64,000 bases of DNA from Streptomyces humi (GCF_001005085.2 NZ_LBMU02000046.1:80443-144442); one strand, 5' to 3'; shown: positions 49,806-59,323, counted from the stretch's first letter. Numbers and translations are program-made. The notes: generated by a model from the sequence alone, not told the origin.

Positions 49806-51488
49806 TCAGACCGTCGCGAGGTGCTGGTGGACGGAACGCACGGCGCCGGCGCCGTCACCGACCGCGGCGGCGACCCGCTTCATCGAGGCCAGACGCACGT
49901 CACCGGCGGCGAACACGCCCGGCACGCTGGTCTCGTACGGCAGCGGCTCGCGTCCCAGTTCCTTCCAGCGCGGCCCGAGGTCCTCCGGCGACAGCTGCCG
50001 GTCCGTCGGCACGAACCCGTCCGAGTCCAGCAGCACCCCGTCGAGCCAGGTTGTCGCGGGCCGGGCCCCGATGAAGCAGAACAGGCCCGCGCAGGCGACA
50101 TGCCGCCCCCCGGCGCCGTCGGCGCGGCCGGTCAGGGACACCCCTTCCAGGCGGGGCCTGCCGTGCAGGGCCGTCACCTCGGTGCCGGTGAGCACGGTGA
50201 TCCGGGGGTCGTTCCGGACACGTTCCACGAGGTACGCGGACATCCGGGCACCGAGATCGGGTCCCCGTACCACCAGGGTGACCCCGGAGGCGTACCTGGC
50301 CAGGTGCAGGGCGGCCTGCCCCGCGGAGTTGGCGCCGCCCACCACCGCGACCGGCCGTCCCGCCACTGCCTGGGCCTCCAGATCGGTGGCCGCGTAGTAG
50401 ATGCCGCAGCCGGTCAACTCCAGCCAGCCGTCAAGGGGAAGCGCCCGGTACTCGGCACCGGTGGCGACGATCACCGCCCGCGTCTCGACACGGGTTCCGT
50501 CCGTCAGGGTCACGACGTGCTCGCGGCCCTCCGTGCTCAGCCCGACCACACCGCACGGACTGGCCAGGTGCACACCGAATTTCAGTGCCTGTACGGCCGC
50601 ACGCGCGGTCAGGTCGGCCCCGCTGAGCCCGAAGGGGAAACCGAGGTAGTTCTCGATACGTGCGCTCGTGGCGGCCTGGCCACCGACGGCCACTCCGTCG
50701 AGCAGCACCGTCTCCAGGCCCTCGGAGGCGCCGTACACCGCGGCCGCCAGCCCCGCCGGACCCGCACCCACCACGGTGAGGTCGGTCGAGCCGTGTCCCC
50801 TGCGCCGGTAGGCGAGGTTGAGCCGCTGGCTCAGCACACCCGGGGTCACACGCGGCGTCGCCCCGCGTGCCGACAGCGCGGCCGGCAGCTCCTCCTCGGT
50901 GAGACCCGAGGAGCGCATCGCGGCCCCGCCCTGCGGGGAGCCGCTGTCCAGCCACCGGTGCGGCACCCCCTGGCGGCCCAGGAAGGTGCGCATGGCCAGG
51001 CCCGCGGCGGAGTCGGCGTCGCCGACGATCCGCAGGGTCTGCTCCGTCGCCTGCCGCAGCAGCCGGCGCCGGGCCAGGATCGCCCGGAGAAGCAGGTCGG
51101 AGAGCTCCGTCTCCTGGGCCATCAGCCTGCGGAAGGCCGCTGGTTCGACCCGGTGGACCGTGCCGCCGACCGCGACGCGGACGGTCAGCCCGCGCCGCTG
51201 ACCCGTGAGCAGGTTGAGTTCGCCGGCGAACTGGCCGGGACCGTGGGTCATGAAGAGATGCCCGTCGCCGCCCTCCGAGGACGGGATGACCGCCTCCAGC
51301 GTCGCCGTTCCGCACAGGAACAGGTCTACCGAGTCGTCCTCGACCTGATAGAGGACGTCTCCCGCCCGGACCTCCTCGAGGCTTGCGTACCGGACGGCCC
51401 GGGCGAGCTGACCCGCGTCCAGCCGGACTCCGGCGGCGGTGGCGAGATCTTCGGGGCGATCACCGATCTCGGGGAATGAGGTTGCCAT
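49806..51488 (-). CDS. cNMP-binding domain fused to thioredoxin-reductase-like flavoprotein
   Basis: 560 residues. Residues about 20-150 form a cyclic-nucleotide-binding fold (VRAGDVLYQVEDDSVDLFL, GQFAGELNLLTGQRRGLTVR with GEL and Arg kept). After a linker, residues about 245-560 form the reductase: FAD VVGAGPAGLAAAVYGASEG, GGQAATSARIENYLGFP, NADP VVGGANSAGQAA, FAGDVR-type VFAAGDVRLASMKR. The redox CATC of thioredoxin reductase is replaced by GCGIYYAAT, so only one Cys remains and disulfide transfer is unlikely. ATG 51488. Confidence 0.89.
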   Translation of the reverse strand: MATSFPEIGDRPEDLATAAGVRLDAGQLARAVRYASLEEVRAGDVLYQVEDDSVDLFLCGTATLEAVIPSSEGGDGHLFMTHGPGQFAGELNLLTGQRRGLTVRVAVGGTVHRVEPAAFRRLMAQETELSDLLLRAILARRRLLRQATEQTLRIVGDADSAAGLAMRTFLGRQGVPHRWLDSGSPQGGAAMRSSGLTEEELPAALSARGATPRVTPGVLSQRLNLAYRRRGHGSTDLTVVGAGPAGLAAAVYGASEGLETVLLDGVAVGGQAATSARIENYLGFPFGLSGADLTARAAVQALKFGVHLASPCGVVGLSTEGREHVVTLTDGTRVETRAVIVATGAEYRALPLDGWLELTGCGIYYAATDLEAQAVAGRPVAVVGGANSAGQAALHLARYASGVTLVVRGPDLGARMSAYLVERVRNDPRITVLTGTEVTALHGRPRLEGVSLTGRADGAGGRHVACAGLFCFIGARPATTWLDGVLLDSDGFVPTDRQLSPEDLGPRWKELGREPLPYETSVPGVFAAGDVRLASMKRVAAAVGDGAGAVRSVHQHLATV

Positions 51489-51600
51489 GCCCGAAGAATG
51501 CCACCGGGCCACACCGCCGGGCCCCGCCATGTGTTCCCGGCGACGCACATGTGCCCGCCAGGACAGTCCGCCTGCACGAACGGTTCCAGATGTGTCGTCG

Positions 51601-52341
51601 TCACAGCGCGCCGTTGCGGATGGCGTAGGCCACCGCCTGCGTCCGGTTGCGCAGGCCCAGCCTGGTGATGACCTCGTGCAGCACGTTCTTGATGGTGCGT
51701 TCCGAGTAGTTGAGGCGTCCCGCCACCTCGGTGGTGCTCAACCCCTCGGCCAACAGCCTCAGGACGTCCACCTCCCGGGCGGACAGGCCGGACGAGTCCG
51801 GCCTGCGTCCGGGCACCGAGCGCAGACGTTCGACCAGCGCGCGCACCAGGGTGGGCGGCAGCGGTGACTCTCCGCGCAACGCCCTGCGGCTCGCCCGCAC
51901 GATGTCGGCGTAACCGACCTCGCCGCGCAGCAGCACGCCCACCACTCCGCGGTGCACCGCGTGCCACAGGTGTCGCTCGCTGATCGAGTCCACCACCAGC
52001 AGCACCGGCGGTCCCTGCTCCCGGTCCGACCCGGTGACCTCCTCGACACGTGTGAGTGTGGCCGGCGTGACCCGGTGCGCCAGCACCAGCGCCACATCGG
52101 CATCGTGCCGGTCGTCCCAGGGCAGGACGCGCACTCCTGACGCCCCGCGGAGGTAGGCCTGCGCGCCCTCCTCGGTGAGTACGTCGCTCGCCGTCAGAGT
52201 GAGCGTGAACGGCACGGCGTCGCGGTTCTCGCCCTCTCCTATGGCCCTGGTTGCCAAGGCGCCCGGTACGGACGTCAGACGGAATCGGCCGGCCGGCTCC
52301 GAAAGCTCCCGCACCGGCGCCTCGACGGCACTTCGTATCAT
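51601..52341 (-). CDS. LuxR/NarL-family regulator with degenerate receiver
   Basis: 246 residues. C-terminal LuxR HTH: LSAREVDVLRLLAEGLSTTE, RLNYSERTIKNVLHEVITRL. The N-terminal half follows a receiver layout (ADVALVLAHRVTP, PVLLVVDSISERH, VVGVLLRGEVGYADIVRA), but the phospho-acceptor Asp and the conserved Lys are missing. It is therefore phosphorylation-independent or ligand-controlled. ATG 52341. 22 bases downstream of the haloperoxidase-type hydrolase gene in the same direction, perhaps co-transcribed. Confidence 0.87.
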   Translation of the reverse strand: MIRSAVEAPVRELSEPAGRFRLTSVPGALATRAIGEGENRDAVPFTLTLTASDVLTEEGAQAYLRGASGVRVLPWDDRHDADVALVLAHRVTPATLTRVEEVTGSDREQGPPVLLVVDSISERHLWHAVHRGVVGVLLRGEVGYADIVRASRRALRGESPLPPTLVRALVERLRSVPGRRPDSSGLSAREVDVLRLLAEGLSTTEVAGRLNYSERTIKNVLHEVITRLGLRNRTQAVAYAIRNGAL

Positions 52342-52363
52342 GTGTGATCACCGGGTTCCGGTG

Positions 52364-53200
52364 CTACTTGGCGAGGAAGGTGAGGAGGGCGTCGTTGACC
52401 TCCTCGGCGTGGGTCCACAGCAGGCCGTGGGGGGCACCGTCGATCTCGACGTAGTCGGCCTGGGGGAGCGCCTTGTGGAACGGACGGCCGGTGGAGTCGA
52501 TGGGCAGGATGTTGTCGGCGGTGCCGTGGACGATGAGGGCGGGGACGTCGATCCTGGGGATGTCGTCGCGGAAGTCGGTGGGCCAGGTGAGGGGGGCGGC
52601 CCAGGCGGCGTACGCACCTCCGGCGGCGGCCACGTTCCAGCTGTTGCGGACGGCTTCCTCGCTGATGCGGGTGCCCAGGTTCTCGTCCAGGTTGTAGAAG
52701 TCGTTGTAGAACGTGGTGAAGTAGGCGTAGCGGTCGTTCTTGGCGGTGTCCGAGACGCCCTGGAAGAAGGCCTGGTCACCGGCGCCGGTGGGGTTCTCGT
52801 CCGTCTTGAGCAGGAAGGGCTCCAGGGAGGCGAGGAAGGCGGCCTTGGCGACGCGGGCGGAACCGTAGGTGGAGATGTAGCGGGCGACCTCGCCGGTACC
52901 CATGGAGAAGCCCACGAGGGTGACACCGTGGAGGCCGAGGGTTTCGATGACGGTGTCGAGGTCGGCGGCGAAGGTGTCGTAGTCGTAGCCGGTGGTGGGC
53001 TGGCTGGACTGGCCGAAGCCGCGGCGGTCGTAGGTGATGACCCGGTAGCCGGCGCCGAGGAGGGCGGTGGTCTGCTTCTCCCAGGAGTGGCCGTCGAGCG
53101 GGTAGCCGTGGATGAGCACGACGGGGCGGCCGGTGCCGTGGTCCTCGTAGTACAGCTCGATGTCGGTGGTGTTCTCCTGGCCGACGGTGATGTACGGCAT
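52364..53200 (-). CDS. Haloperoxidase-type alpha/beta hydrolase
   Basis: 278 residues. IELYYEDHGTGRPVVLIHGY, nucleophile GFSMGTGEVARY, Asp in HGTADNILP and His in APHGLLWTH match cofactor-free haloperoxidases/non-heme chloroperoxidases. These act as esterases or perhydrolases; halogenation in vivo is doubtful. AAAGGT precedes ATG 53200. It is not part of the four-member hydrolase family. Upstream spacer 53201-53455 has an AT-richer GTCTAACGACTTATC stretch, probably its promoter. Confidence 0.92.
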   Translation of the reverse strand: MPYITVGQENTTDIELYYEDHGTGRPVVLIHGYPLDGHSWEKQTTALLGAGYRVITYDRRGFGQSSQPTTGYDYDTFAADLDTVIETLGLHGVTLVGFSMGTGEVARYISTYGSARVAKAAFLASLEPFLLKTDENPTGAGDQAFFQGVSDTAKNDRYAYFTTFYNDFYNLDENLGTRISEEAVRNSWNVAAAGGAYAAWAAPLTWPTDFRDDIPRIDVPALIVHGTADNILPIDSTGRPFHKALPQADYVEIDGAPHGLLWTHAEEVNDALLTFLAK

Positions 53201-53455
53201 GGTGTGACCTTTCGGGTGTGTGGCGCCGCGGTGGCGCCGAGGGGGTGGGACGGTGTCGCCCGGACGGTGTTGCCGGGCGACGAACACACCCTCCTGCGCG
53301 ACGAGCGCGGCCGAATCCGTCTAACGACTTATCGGCGGAGGTGGCCTGTCCGGTCGTTACCGGTCATGGGTCCTTCCGGCAGGGCGTTCTCCTCGACGGG
53401 GTGCCCCGCGCCGACGCCGTCGAGTGCGGCCGCGGCCGTGGCACCTGCCGTGCAG

Positions 53456-56389
53456 TCAATTGACCGATGCCGCCGGCCGCTGCTCCGTCGCCGCGTCCAG
53501 TCGGGTCAGTTTCCTCCTGACCCGGAGGGCCAGCGGCAGGTCGGGATCTTCCAGGCTCCTGAGGGCGTCGGTCCAGGCCCGTCGTGCTCCCGGCACGTCA
53601 CGGGCGTCGAGTCGTACCTCGCCGAGTGCCATCAGCTCCTCGGCCACGTTCGCCCGGCTCCCTGCCAGCCGCAGCAGTTCGATGCCCCGCTCGTAGTACA
53701 GAACCGACCGGGCGTGATCGCGCCGCCGACGGTGCACCTGCCCGATCACCGTCAGGGTCAGTCCTTCACCGTTGAGGTCGCGCATGTCGTGGAACATCGC
53801 GACAGCGGTGCGCAACAGCCGCAGGGCCTCCTCCAGGTCACCGAGTTCCACACGGGCCATTCCGGCCATGGAGAGAATCGTGGCCTTGAGCGGGTCGGCA
53901 TCGGGCCCGTCCAGCAGCTCCAGGGCCCTCTCCAGATGACGCAGGGCACGGACATGGTCCCCCTGGGTGTGGTGGACGAGGCCGATGTTCCGCAGGACAT
54001 GAGCCAGGTCGGTGGTGGACCTCAGCTGTTCGAAGTGATGACGTGCTCGTTCCAGGTGGCGCAGTGCGTTGGGCAGGTCACCGAGGTGGTGCAGGGCGCC
54101 GGCCAGACCGTGGTGGGTGCGGGCCTGCCCCTCCGCGTCCTCGGTCCTGCGCGCCGCCGCGAGAGCGGACCGCATGGTGGCGGCCCAGTCGTGCCACCAT
54201 CCCATGCGCTGCTGGCACAGTTGCAGGGTCAGGGCGAGTTCCCACGCCATCCGGCTGTCGCCGTGCGCGGCGGTGGCTTCCACCACCGAGCGCAGCACCG
54301 CCCGTTCCCGTGTGTACCAGGCCGTCGCCGCGGCCGGGTCCGCGAGCGGCTCCGGCGTCACCGACGGCAGCGGCGACGCGGGCGCGGCCGGCTGGGGCCC
54401 GGGCCGCAGCAACAGGTTCGCGACATGCGCGGTCTGACGGTAGTGGTCATAGACGCGGGACCGGACGGCCGGCCGGTCCGGCTCGTACTGGACGGCCAGT
54501 TCGGCGGCGTACGCGAGGATCAGGTCGTGGGCCCAGTAACGGTCTCGCCCGTGCGCGGTGAGCAGTCTGGCCCGCACGAGTTCGCCGACGGCGCAGGCGG
54601 CTTCGCGCGGTGTGATGCCGGCCATGGTGGCGAGGGCGGCGACGGTGACGTCGGGGCCGGGGTGCAGGGGGAGGAGCCGGAACAGGTGTGCGGCTTTGGG
54701 ACCGAGGGTGCGGTAGGACCAGGAGAAGACGCCCCGTACGTCGTTGTCGAGGTTGTCGTCGCTGAAGGCGTCCAGACTGTGGTCGGTCGCGGACAGTTCC
54801 TGGTCGATGTCGTGGAGGGGGCGTTCGGGGTGGGCGGCGGCCCGGGCGGCGAGGACGGCCACGGCCAGGGGGAGGCGGCCGCAGCGTTCGACGAGCGGAC
54901 GGATCTCGTGCGGGGCGGTGTGCGGGCGGCTGGCGCGGACGCGTTCGAGGAAGACGTCGGCCGCCTCGGCGGAGCCGGGCACGTCGAGGGTGAGCAGGTG
55001 TGCTCCGTGGGCGGTGGCCAGTGCGGTCAGGCGGCTGCGGCTGGTGACGACGACCATGCAGTGACCGGTACCGGGCAGGAGGGGTCTGACCTGCGCGAGG
55101 TCGTGCGCGTTGTCGAGGACGACGAGGACGCGCCGGTCGGCCATGACCGTGCGGTAGAGGGCGGCTCGGGCGTCGGATCGGGCAGGGACGCGCTGGGGGG
55201 CGACGCCTAGGGCGTCGAGGAAGGACTGGAGAATGTCCGTGGGATCGGCTGGCTTGCCGTCCGGGGTGAACCCCCGCAGATCCGCGTGGAGTTGCCCGTC
55301 GGGGAACTCGGCGGCCACCTGGTGGGCGAAGCGCACGGCCAGGGTGGTCTTGCCCACGCCGGGGATGCCGTCGACGGCCAGCACGCGCAGGGCACCCCCG
55401 CCCCGCGCGGCCACGCTCCGGGCCTGCGCGAGCGCTTCCTCGCGACCGGTGAACACCGGCAGGTCGGGCGGGAGCTGGGCCGGACGGACGGTGCGCGCCG
55501 AAGGCGCGCTCGGCAATATGGAAGGGGCCGGGACCGCCGGTGCGGAGGCGGCGGTCTCCCCACCCTCCGCCGTCGTCGTCTCCGGGGGCAGACCGGCGTC
55601 GAGGCGATGCCGCAGTATCCGTTCGTGGGCGGCCCGGAGCTCGGAGCCGGGGTCCACGCTCAGCTCCTCCGCCAAACGCAGGCGGATCTCGGCGTACGTC
55701 GTCAGGGCCTCGGCCTGCTTGCCGTCCGCGGCCAACACCAGAAGCAGCCGCGCCAGCAGCGCCTCGTCCAGCGGGTTGCGTTCCGCGGCCTGCCGCAACG
55801 GCAGCAGCACCGCCTCGGCGCGACGGCAGCGCAGCGCCGTGTCCGCCGCCTCGCACACCACCGACACGTATTCGTGTTCCAGCATGACGAAGGAGGGGTG
55901 GCTGCCACTGACCGGTTCCAGATCCGCCGCGCACCTTCCCTGCCACAGGCTCAGAGCGGTGATGAACAGCCCGACGGATCCCGTCGAGTCGCCCGCGACT
56001 TCCGCTTGCCGCGCCTGATCGACCAGGGCCCGGAAACCCAGCAGGTCGAGGCAGTCGGCGTCGACACGCAACATGTACCCACCCGCCTGCCGGGCGAGCC
56101 ACCGGCCGGGCGACCGCGCGGGCAGGCCGGGCTCCAACAAGCGGCGCAACGCGCCCACATAGCGGTGCACTGCGTTGGTCGCACTGGAAGGCGGCTCGCC
56201 GTCCCACAGCAGATCGACGAACTCGTGCATGGACACGGGCCGCCCGGCACGCGCCAGCAGCACGGCAAGGATGAGCCGCTGCTGCTTCGGGCCGAGCAAC
56301 AGTTCGCTGCCGTCCTGCCAGACCCGCACCGGGCCGAGTACGGAGAACCGGACGGCGTGATCACGGGCATCGTGCGACAACCCTGGCAT
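53456..56389 (-). CDS. AfsR/SARP-family transcriptional activator with TPR domain
   Basis: 977 residues. SARP winged helix (SVLGPVRVWQDGSELLLGPK, HRYVGALRRLLEP), activation domain, NB-ARC ATPase (VDGIPGVGKTTLAVRFA, LVVLDNAHDLAQ, VVVTSRSRL) and about six C-terminal TPR units (for example LRHLERARHHFEQL, IGLVHHTQGDHVRALRHLER). Full AfsR architecture, in contrast to the shorter paralogue at 39054. AAGGAG is 9 bases before ATG 56389. Such proteins are often phosphorylated by Ser/Thr kinases and switch on secondary metabolism. Confidence 0.92.
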   Translation of the reverse strand: MPGLSHDARDHAVRFSVLGPVRVWQDGSELLLGPKQQRLILAVLLARAGRPVSMHEFVDLLWDGEPPSSATNAVHRYVGALRRLLEPGLPARSPGRWLARQAGGYMLRVDADCLDLLGFRALVDQARQAEVAGDSTGSVGLFITALSLWQGRCAADLEPVSGSHPSFVMLEHEYVSVVCEAADTALRCRRAEAVLLPLRQAAERNPLDEALLARLLLVLAADGKQAEALTTYAEIRLRLAEELSVDPGSELRAAHERILRHRLDAGLPPETTTAEGGETAASAPAVPAPSILPSAPSARTVRPAQLPPDLPVFTGREEALAQARSVAARGGGALRVLAVDGIPGVGKTTLAVRFAHQVAAEFPDGQLHADLRGFTPDGKPADPTDILQSFLDALGVAPQRVPARSDARAALYRTVMADRRVLVVLDNAHDLAQVRPLLPGTGHCMVVVTSRSRLTALATAHGAHLLTLDVPGSAEAADVFLERVRASRPHTAPHEIRPLVERCGRLPLAVAVLAARAAAHPERPLHDIDQELSATDHSLDAFSDDNLDNDVRGVFSWSYRTLGPKAAHLFRLLPLHPGPDVTVAALATMAGITPREAACAVGELVRARLLTAHGRDRYWAHDLILAYAAELAVQYEPDRPAVRSRVYDHYRQTAHVANLLLRPGPQPAAPASPLPSVTPEPLADPAAATAWYTRERAVLRSVVEATAAHGDSRMAWELALTLQLCQQRMGWWHDWAATMRSALAAARRTEDAEGQARTHHGLAGALHHLGDLPNALRHLERARHHFEQLRSTTDLAHVLRNIGLVHHTQGDHVRALRHLERALELLDGPDADPLKATILSMAGMARVELGDLEEALRLLRTAVAMFHDMRDLNGEGLTLTVIGQVHRRRRDHARSVLYYERGIELLRLAGSRANVAEELMALGEVRLDARDVPGARRAWTDALRSLEDPDLPLALRVRRKLTRLDAATEQRPAASVN

Positions 56390-56895
56390 CGTGCATCTCT
56401 CCTTGCCGCCGACTCCACTCTCCGGCCACCGCGCCACGTACCGGTCGGCCGGAGATCAACCGCCAGGCGTCCGGCACCGGTGGTTCCGGGGTGCACGCGG
56501 TCGGTGCGGGCCCCGGAACCGTGCAGGCGGGCCGACCGGACCGATTGATCACGGCGCGTCCTCGGGCCCTGTCGGCCGCCCGGTGGGCGGCCCTGCCTTT
56601 AATATGGTCGGTCATTTTCAGCCTGTCAAACCGGTCTCGCCTGCCACTTCGGTTCGAATCGCCCAGGCCGTCCCGCGGCGGCGGGGCTTCGGCGACCGGA
56701 CTCGAATTCACGAGGTTCCTCGGCCGGCCGGGGTGCCTGCGCGCACCTGCGACTCCGCCGCCAAGGGCGCGGCCGAGCCACGACTCAGCCTCATCGGGCG
56801 CCACGCCCCCCGCGGCATGCCAGGCGCCCGCACGGTGAACGCCACGCTTGGCAGACACCGGATCTGGCGGCGGGGACGGCGTACTGCCTTCGTCG
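56390..56895. other. Long non-coding spacer upstream of the second SARP
   Basis: No gene recognised. The stretch 56596-56640 (CCTTTAATATGGTCGGTCAT and following) is AT-rich and suits a promoter. GGTCGGTCATT resembles half of the monooxygenase operator at 59324. Nothing else supported. Confidence 0.4.
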
Positions 56896-57027
56896 TGCGG
56901 CGACAGCGACCTCCGGCTGCTGCCCGGCGGGTCGCGGACGGTCACCCTGTCCTGGCCCGGCGAGGCCCTGCGCGCAGGCCGCCACGTCCTGCAAGCCGAG
57001 GCCTTCAACGGACGTCCGCTGGGGAAG
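56896..57027 (+). pseudogene. Fragment like the C-terminus of a GH2-type glycosidase
   Basis: About 44 codons read DLRLLPGGSRTVTLSWPGEAL and then LQAEAFNG, which looks like the final beta-domain of exo-glucosaminidase/mannosidase-type family 2 glycoside hydrolases. No upstream part of such a gene is present. Identification rests on recalled motif pattern. Confidence 0.42.
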
Positions 57028-57072
57028 CGGCCGGCTCGGCGGCGGGAACGGCCGCGACGCTAGGCTCGGCCC

Positions 57073-57708
57073 ATGGCCGCACCCGACACCGACCTGTCCG
57101 TCCCGCCCCGCCGCACGCGGAACCCGGAACTGCACCGGCGAGCCATTCTGGAAGCCGCCGCGCAGGCCTTCGCCGAGCGCGGCTACCACCGGGCCACCCT
57201 GCGGGACATCGCCCGCCGCGCCGGCGTGACCCATGGGTCGGTGCTACGTCATTTCGGCAGCAAGGAAAACCTGTTCCTGGCGGCCGTCCCGGGCACCCGG
57301 GACATCGACGCCCTGGCCGAGGACACCCAGGAGCCGCTGGCCTCGCGCATCGCTCGTGGCTACGTCCGTCGCATGGAAGGCGCCGACGGCAACGACACGT
57401 TCGTGGCGCTCCTGCGCAGCGCCGCCGATGACACCGGCAGCGCCGCGGCCCTGTACGTGGCGATGCAGGAACGTACCGACGCGGTGTACCGCCGGTTCCT
57501 GGACGCGTACGACCTGGAGCACCGGCTGCCGTTCGTCGCCGCCCTGCTCGTCGGCGTCACGTTCAGCCGGTATGTCGTACGGGCCGGAGCGCTCGCGGAG
57601 ATGAGCGCCGAACAGCTGACCGCGGACCTCACCGCCTCTCTCGAAGCGGTGCTCCACGCAGACCCGGGCGCCGGATCGCCGCCCGGAGAGCAGGGCGGGG
57701 GACGGTAG
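57073..57708 (+). CDS. TetR-family transcriptional regulator
   Basis: 211 residues. HTH: RAILEAAAQAFAERGYHRAT, IARRAGVTHGSVLRHFGSKE. Ligand domain with VALLRSAADDTGSAAALY and VGVTFSRYVVRAGALAEM. It converges on the FAD monooxygenase gene and may be the repressor for the twin operators at 59324-59384. ATG 57073 has no strong Shine-Dalgarno; CGACGCTAGGCT just upstream could be a -10 (TAGGCT), suggesting leaderless translation. Confidence 0.89.
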   Translation: MAAPDTDLSVPPRRTRNPELHRRAILEAAAQAFAERGYHRATLRDIARRAGVTHGSVLRHFGSKENLFLAAVPGTRDIDALAEDTQEPLASRIARGYVRRMEGADGNDTFVALLRSAADDTGSAAALYVAMQERTDAVYRRFLDAYDLEHRLPFVAALLVGVTFSRYVVRAGALAEMSAEQLTADLTASLEAVLHADPGAGSPPGEQGGGR

Positions 57709-57721
57709 CGGCCGAGGACGC

Positions 57722-57745
57722 CGGCACGGCGACCGCGGCGTGCCG
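57722..57745. terminator. Hairpin between convergent TetR and monooxygenase genes
   Basis: CGGCACG (57722-57728) and CGTGCCG (57739-57745), perfect 7-base arms with 10-base loop in the 77-base convergent gap. Confidence 0.5.
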
Positions 57746-57785
57746 CACAGGGCGACGGGCTCGCTGCCGGCGGCATGCCCGGGCG

Positions 57786-59282
57786 TCATCGCGGTGCGGG
57801 CAAGGTGTCCAAGGCCTTGATCGTCGCACTGGCGTGACCGGGGGTGGCGACGGTGTGCTCCGTCGCCCACCACACGTGCCCGTCGGGTCGCAGCAGCGCC
57901 GCGGTCACGCCCGCCCACTGCTCGCCGCCCGTGACGGAGAGGCGGCTGCGGTGCACCGTGACACCGGCCGTCGCCGCCCGTTCGGCCACCTCCCCGGACG
58001 TAGGAGTGTCACCCATGGTCAGCAGCACCGGACGGCCGTCGCGCAACAGCGGAAGGACGCCCTGGCCCTCGGGATCGTATGCCCTGACACCGGTGAGGGG
58101 GTGGGCGTGCGGGTCGGTCGGCGGGTAGACCGTGTCGAGTCCCGAGAGCTTGCCCGCCAGCATCCGGGAGAAGTGCGGATCGCCGGCCACCGCGTCGCTC
58201 AGCAGGGATCGCAGGGCGCTGACGTCCGGTGTGAGGCCGGTGATCAGCGCGCTCTGCGCCAGCGTGTGCTCCGCCAGTTCCTCGCCCACCGCGTGCCGTT
58301 CCGCGTGGTAGGTGTCGAGCAGTTCCGCGCCCGCCCTGCCCTGGGCGACGGCGGCCAGTTTCCAGCCGAGGTTCATGGCGTCCTGGAGACCGACGTTGAG
58401 ACCTACCCCGCCCGCGGGGAAGTGGCTGTGCGCGGCGTCCCCGGCCAGCAGCACCCGGCCGGTGCGGTAGGAGGCGGCCAGGCGTGTCGCGTTGCCGAAC
58501 CGGGTCAGCCAGGACGGGTCGCGCATTCCGAAGTCGGTGCCGGCGATGCGCCGTGCGGCGTCCCGGAGTTCTTCCAACGTGAGCGGGTCACGGTGCTGGT
58601 TGAGCGGGTCGTACCCGGTGACCCGGTATCTGCCGTGCGCGAGTGGCACCACCAGGAGGCGGCCGGCCTCGTTCAGGGCCTGGAACCCGGCCGGCGGCGG
58701 GCTGTCCAGCACGACCTCGCCGAGATATCCGTACGCGGAGGTCTCGGTGCCGGGAAACTCGCATCCCACCTGCCGGCGCACCGTGCTGCGGGTGCCGTCG
58801 GAGCCGACGAGGTACTGGGCTGTCACTTCATAGGAGCCGTCGGGGCCGCGGACGCCGAGCGTGACGGTCTCGTCGTCCTGGGTCAGGGAGACCACCTCGT
58901 GTCCGCGCCGCACCTCCGCGCCCAGTTCGGTCGCGTACCGCTCGAGAAGTTGCTCGGTGGCGGACTGCGGGAAGGCCAGCATGAACGGGAAGGGCGTCGG
59001 CAGCGACCGGAAGTCCAGCCGGGCGTCCAGCATCCCGAAATGCCAGTTCGGCACAGGGCGGCCGGCTGCCAGAAGCTCCTCGTGGCGTCCGCGCATGGCC
59101 AGCACCTCGATCGTCCGCGGATGCACGCCGAGGGCCTTGGAATGCGCGCTGCGGTGCTCGCTCCGCTCAAGGACGAGGGGGCGTACGCCCGCCAGGGCCA
59201 GTTCATGAGCGGTCCACAGGCCGACGGGGCCGCCGCCGACGATCACCACTTGGTGAGTTGTGGACTTGCTGTCTCCGGACAC
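57786..59282 (-). CDS. FAD-dependent aromatic monooxygenase (PHBH class)
   Basis: 498 residues, class A flavoprotein hydroxylase. FAD motif VVIVGGGPVGLWTAHELALAG, DG motif YLVGSDGTRSTVRRQVG, GD motif RVLLAGDAAHSHFPAGGVGLNVGLQDAMNLGWKLA split by the family spacing, and a C-terminal thioredoxin-like region as in phenol hydroxylase-type and polyketide or rifampicin monooxygenases. Start is GTG 59282 with AGGAG 10 bases upstream. Uses NAD(P)H and O2; substrate unknown. Two palindromic operators lie just upstream. Confidence 0.92.
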   Translation of the reverse strand: MSGDSKSTTHQVVIVGGGPVGLWTAHELALAGVRPLVLERSEHRSAHSKALGVHPRTIEVLAMRGRHEELLAAGRPVPNWHFGMLDARLDFRSLPTPFPFMLAFPQSATEQLLERYATELGAEVRRGHEVVSLTQDDETVTLGVRGPDGSYEVTAQYLVGSDGTRSTVRRQVGCEFPGTETSAYGYLGEVVLDSPPPAGFQALNEAGRLLVVPLAHGRYRVTGYDPLNQHRDPLTLEELRDAARRIAGTDFGMRDPSWLTRFGNATRLAASYRTGRVLLAGDAAHSHFPAGGVGLNVGLQDAMNLGWKLAAVAQGRAGAELLDTYHAERHAVGEELAEHTLAQSALITGLTPDVSALRSLLSDAVAGDPHFSRMLAGKLSGLDTVYPPTDPHAHPLTGVRAYDPEGQGVLPLLRDGRPVLLTMGDTPTSGEVAERAATAGVTVHRSRLSVTGGEQWAGVTAALLRPDGHVWWATEHTVATPGHASATIKALDTLPAPR

Positions 59283-59323
59283 GCCGTCTCATCTCCTGTT
59301 GGGCTCGGTTGCCGATGGTCTTG

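Noticed and set aside
52175..55210. A 1011-codon open frame on the plus strand, and similar long ones at 6913-8826 and 1907-3412
   Set aside because: They run antisense or out of frame to well-recognised genes and have arginine/glycine/valine-rich composition without motifs; normal for DNA of this GC content.
26515..56389. A classical antibiotic biosynthetic cluster, given two SARPs and two LALs
   Set aside because: No PKS, NRPS, terpene synthase, lanthipeptide or other core enzyme is encoded; only regulators and oxidoreductase, hydrolase and crotonase enzymes are seen.
56651..56660. GGTTCGAATC, identical to a tRNA T-loop, suggesting an integration remnant
   Set aside because: The flanking bases do not form a T-stem and no acceptor arm or CCA end follows.
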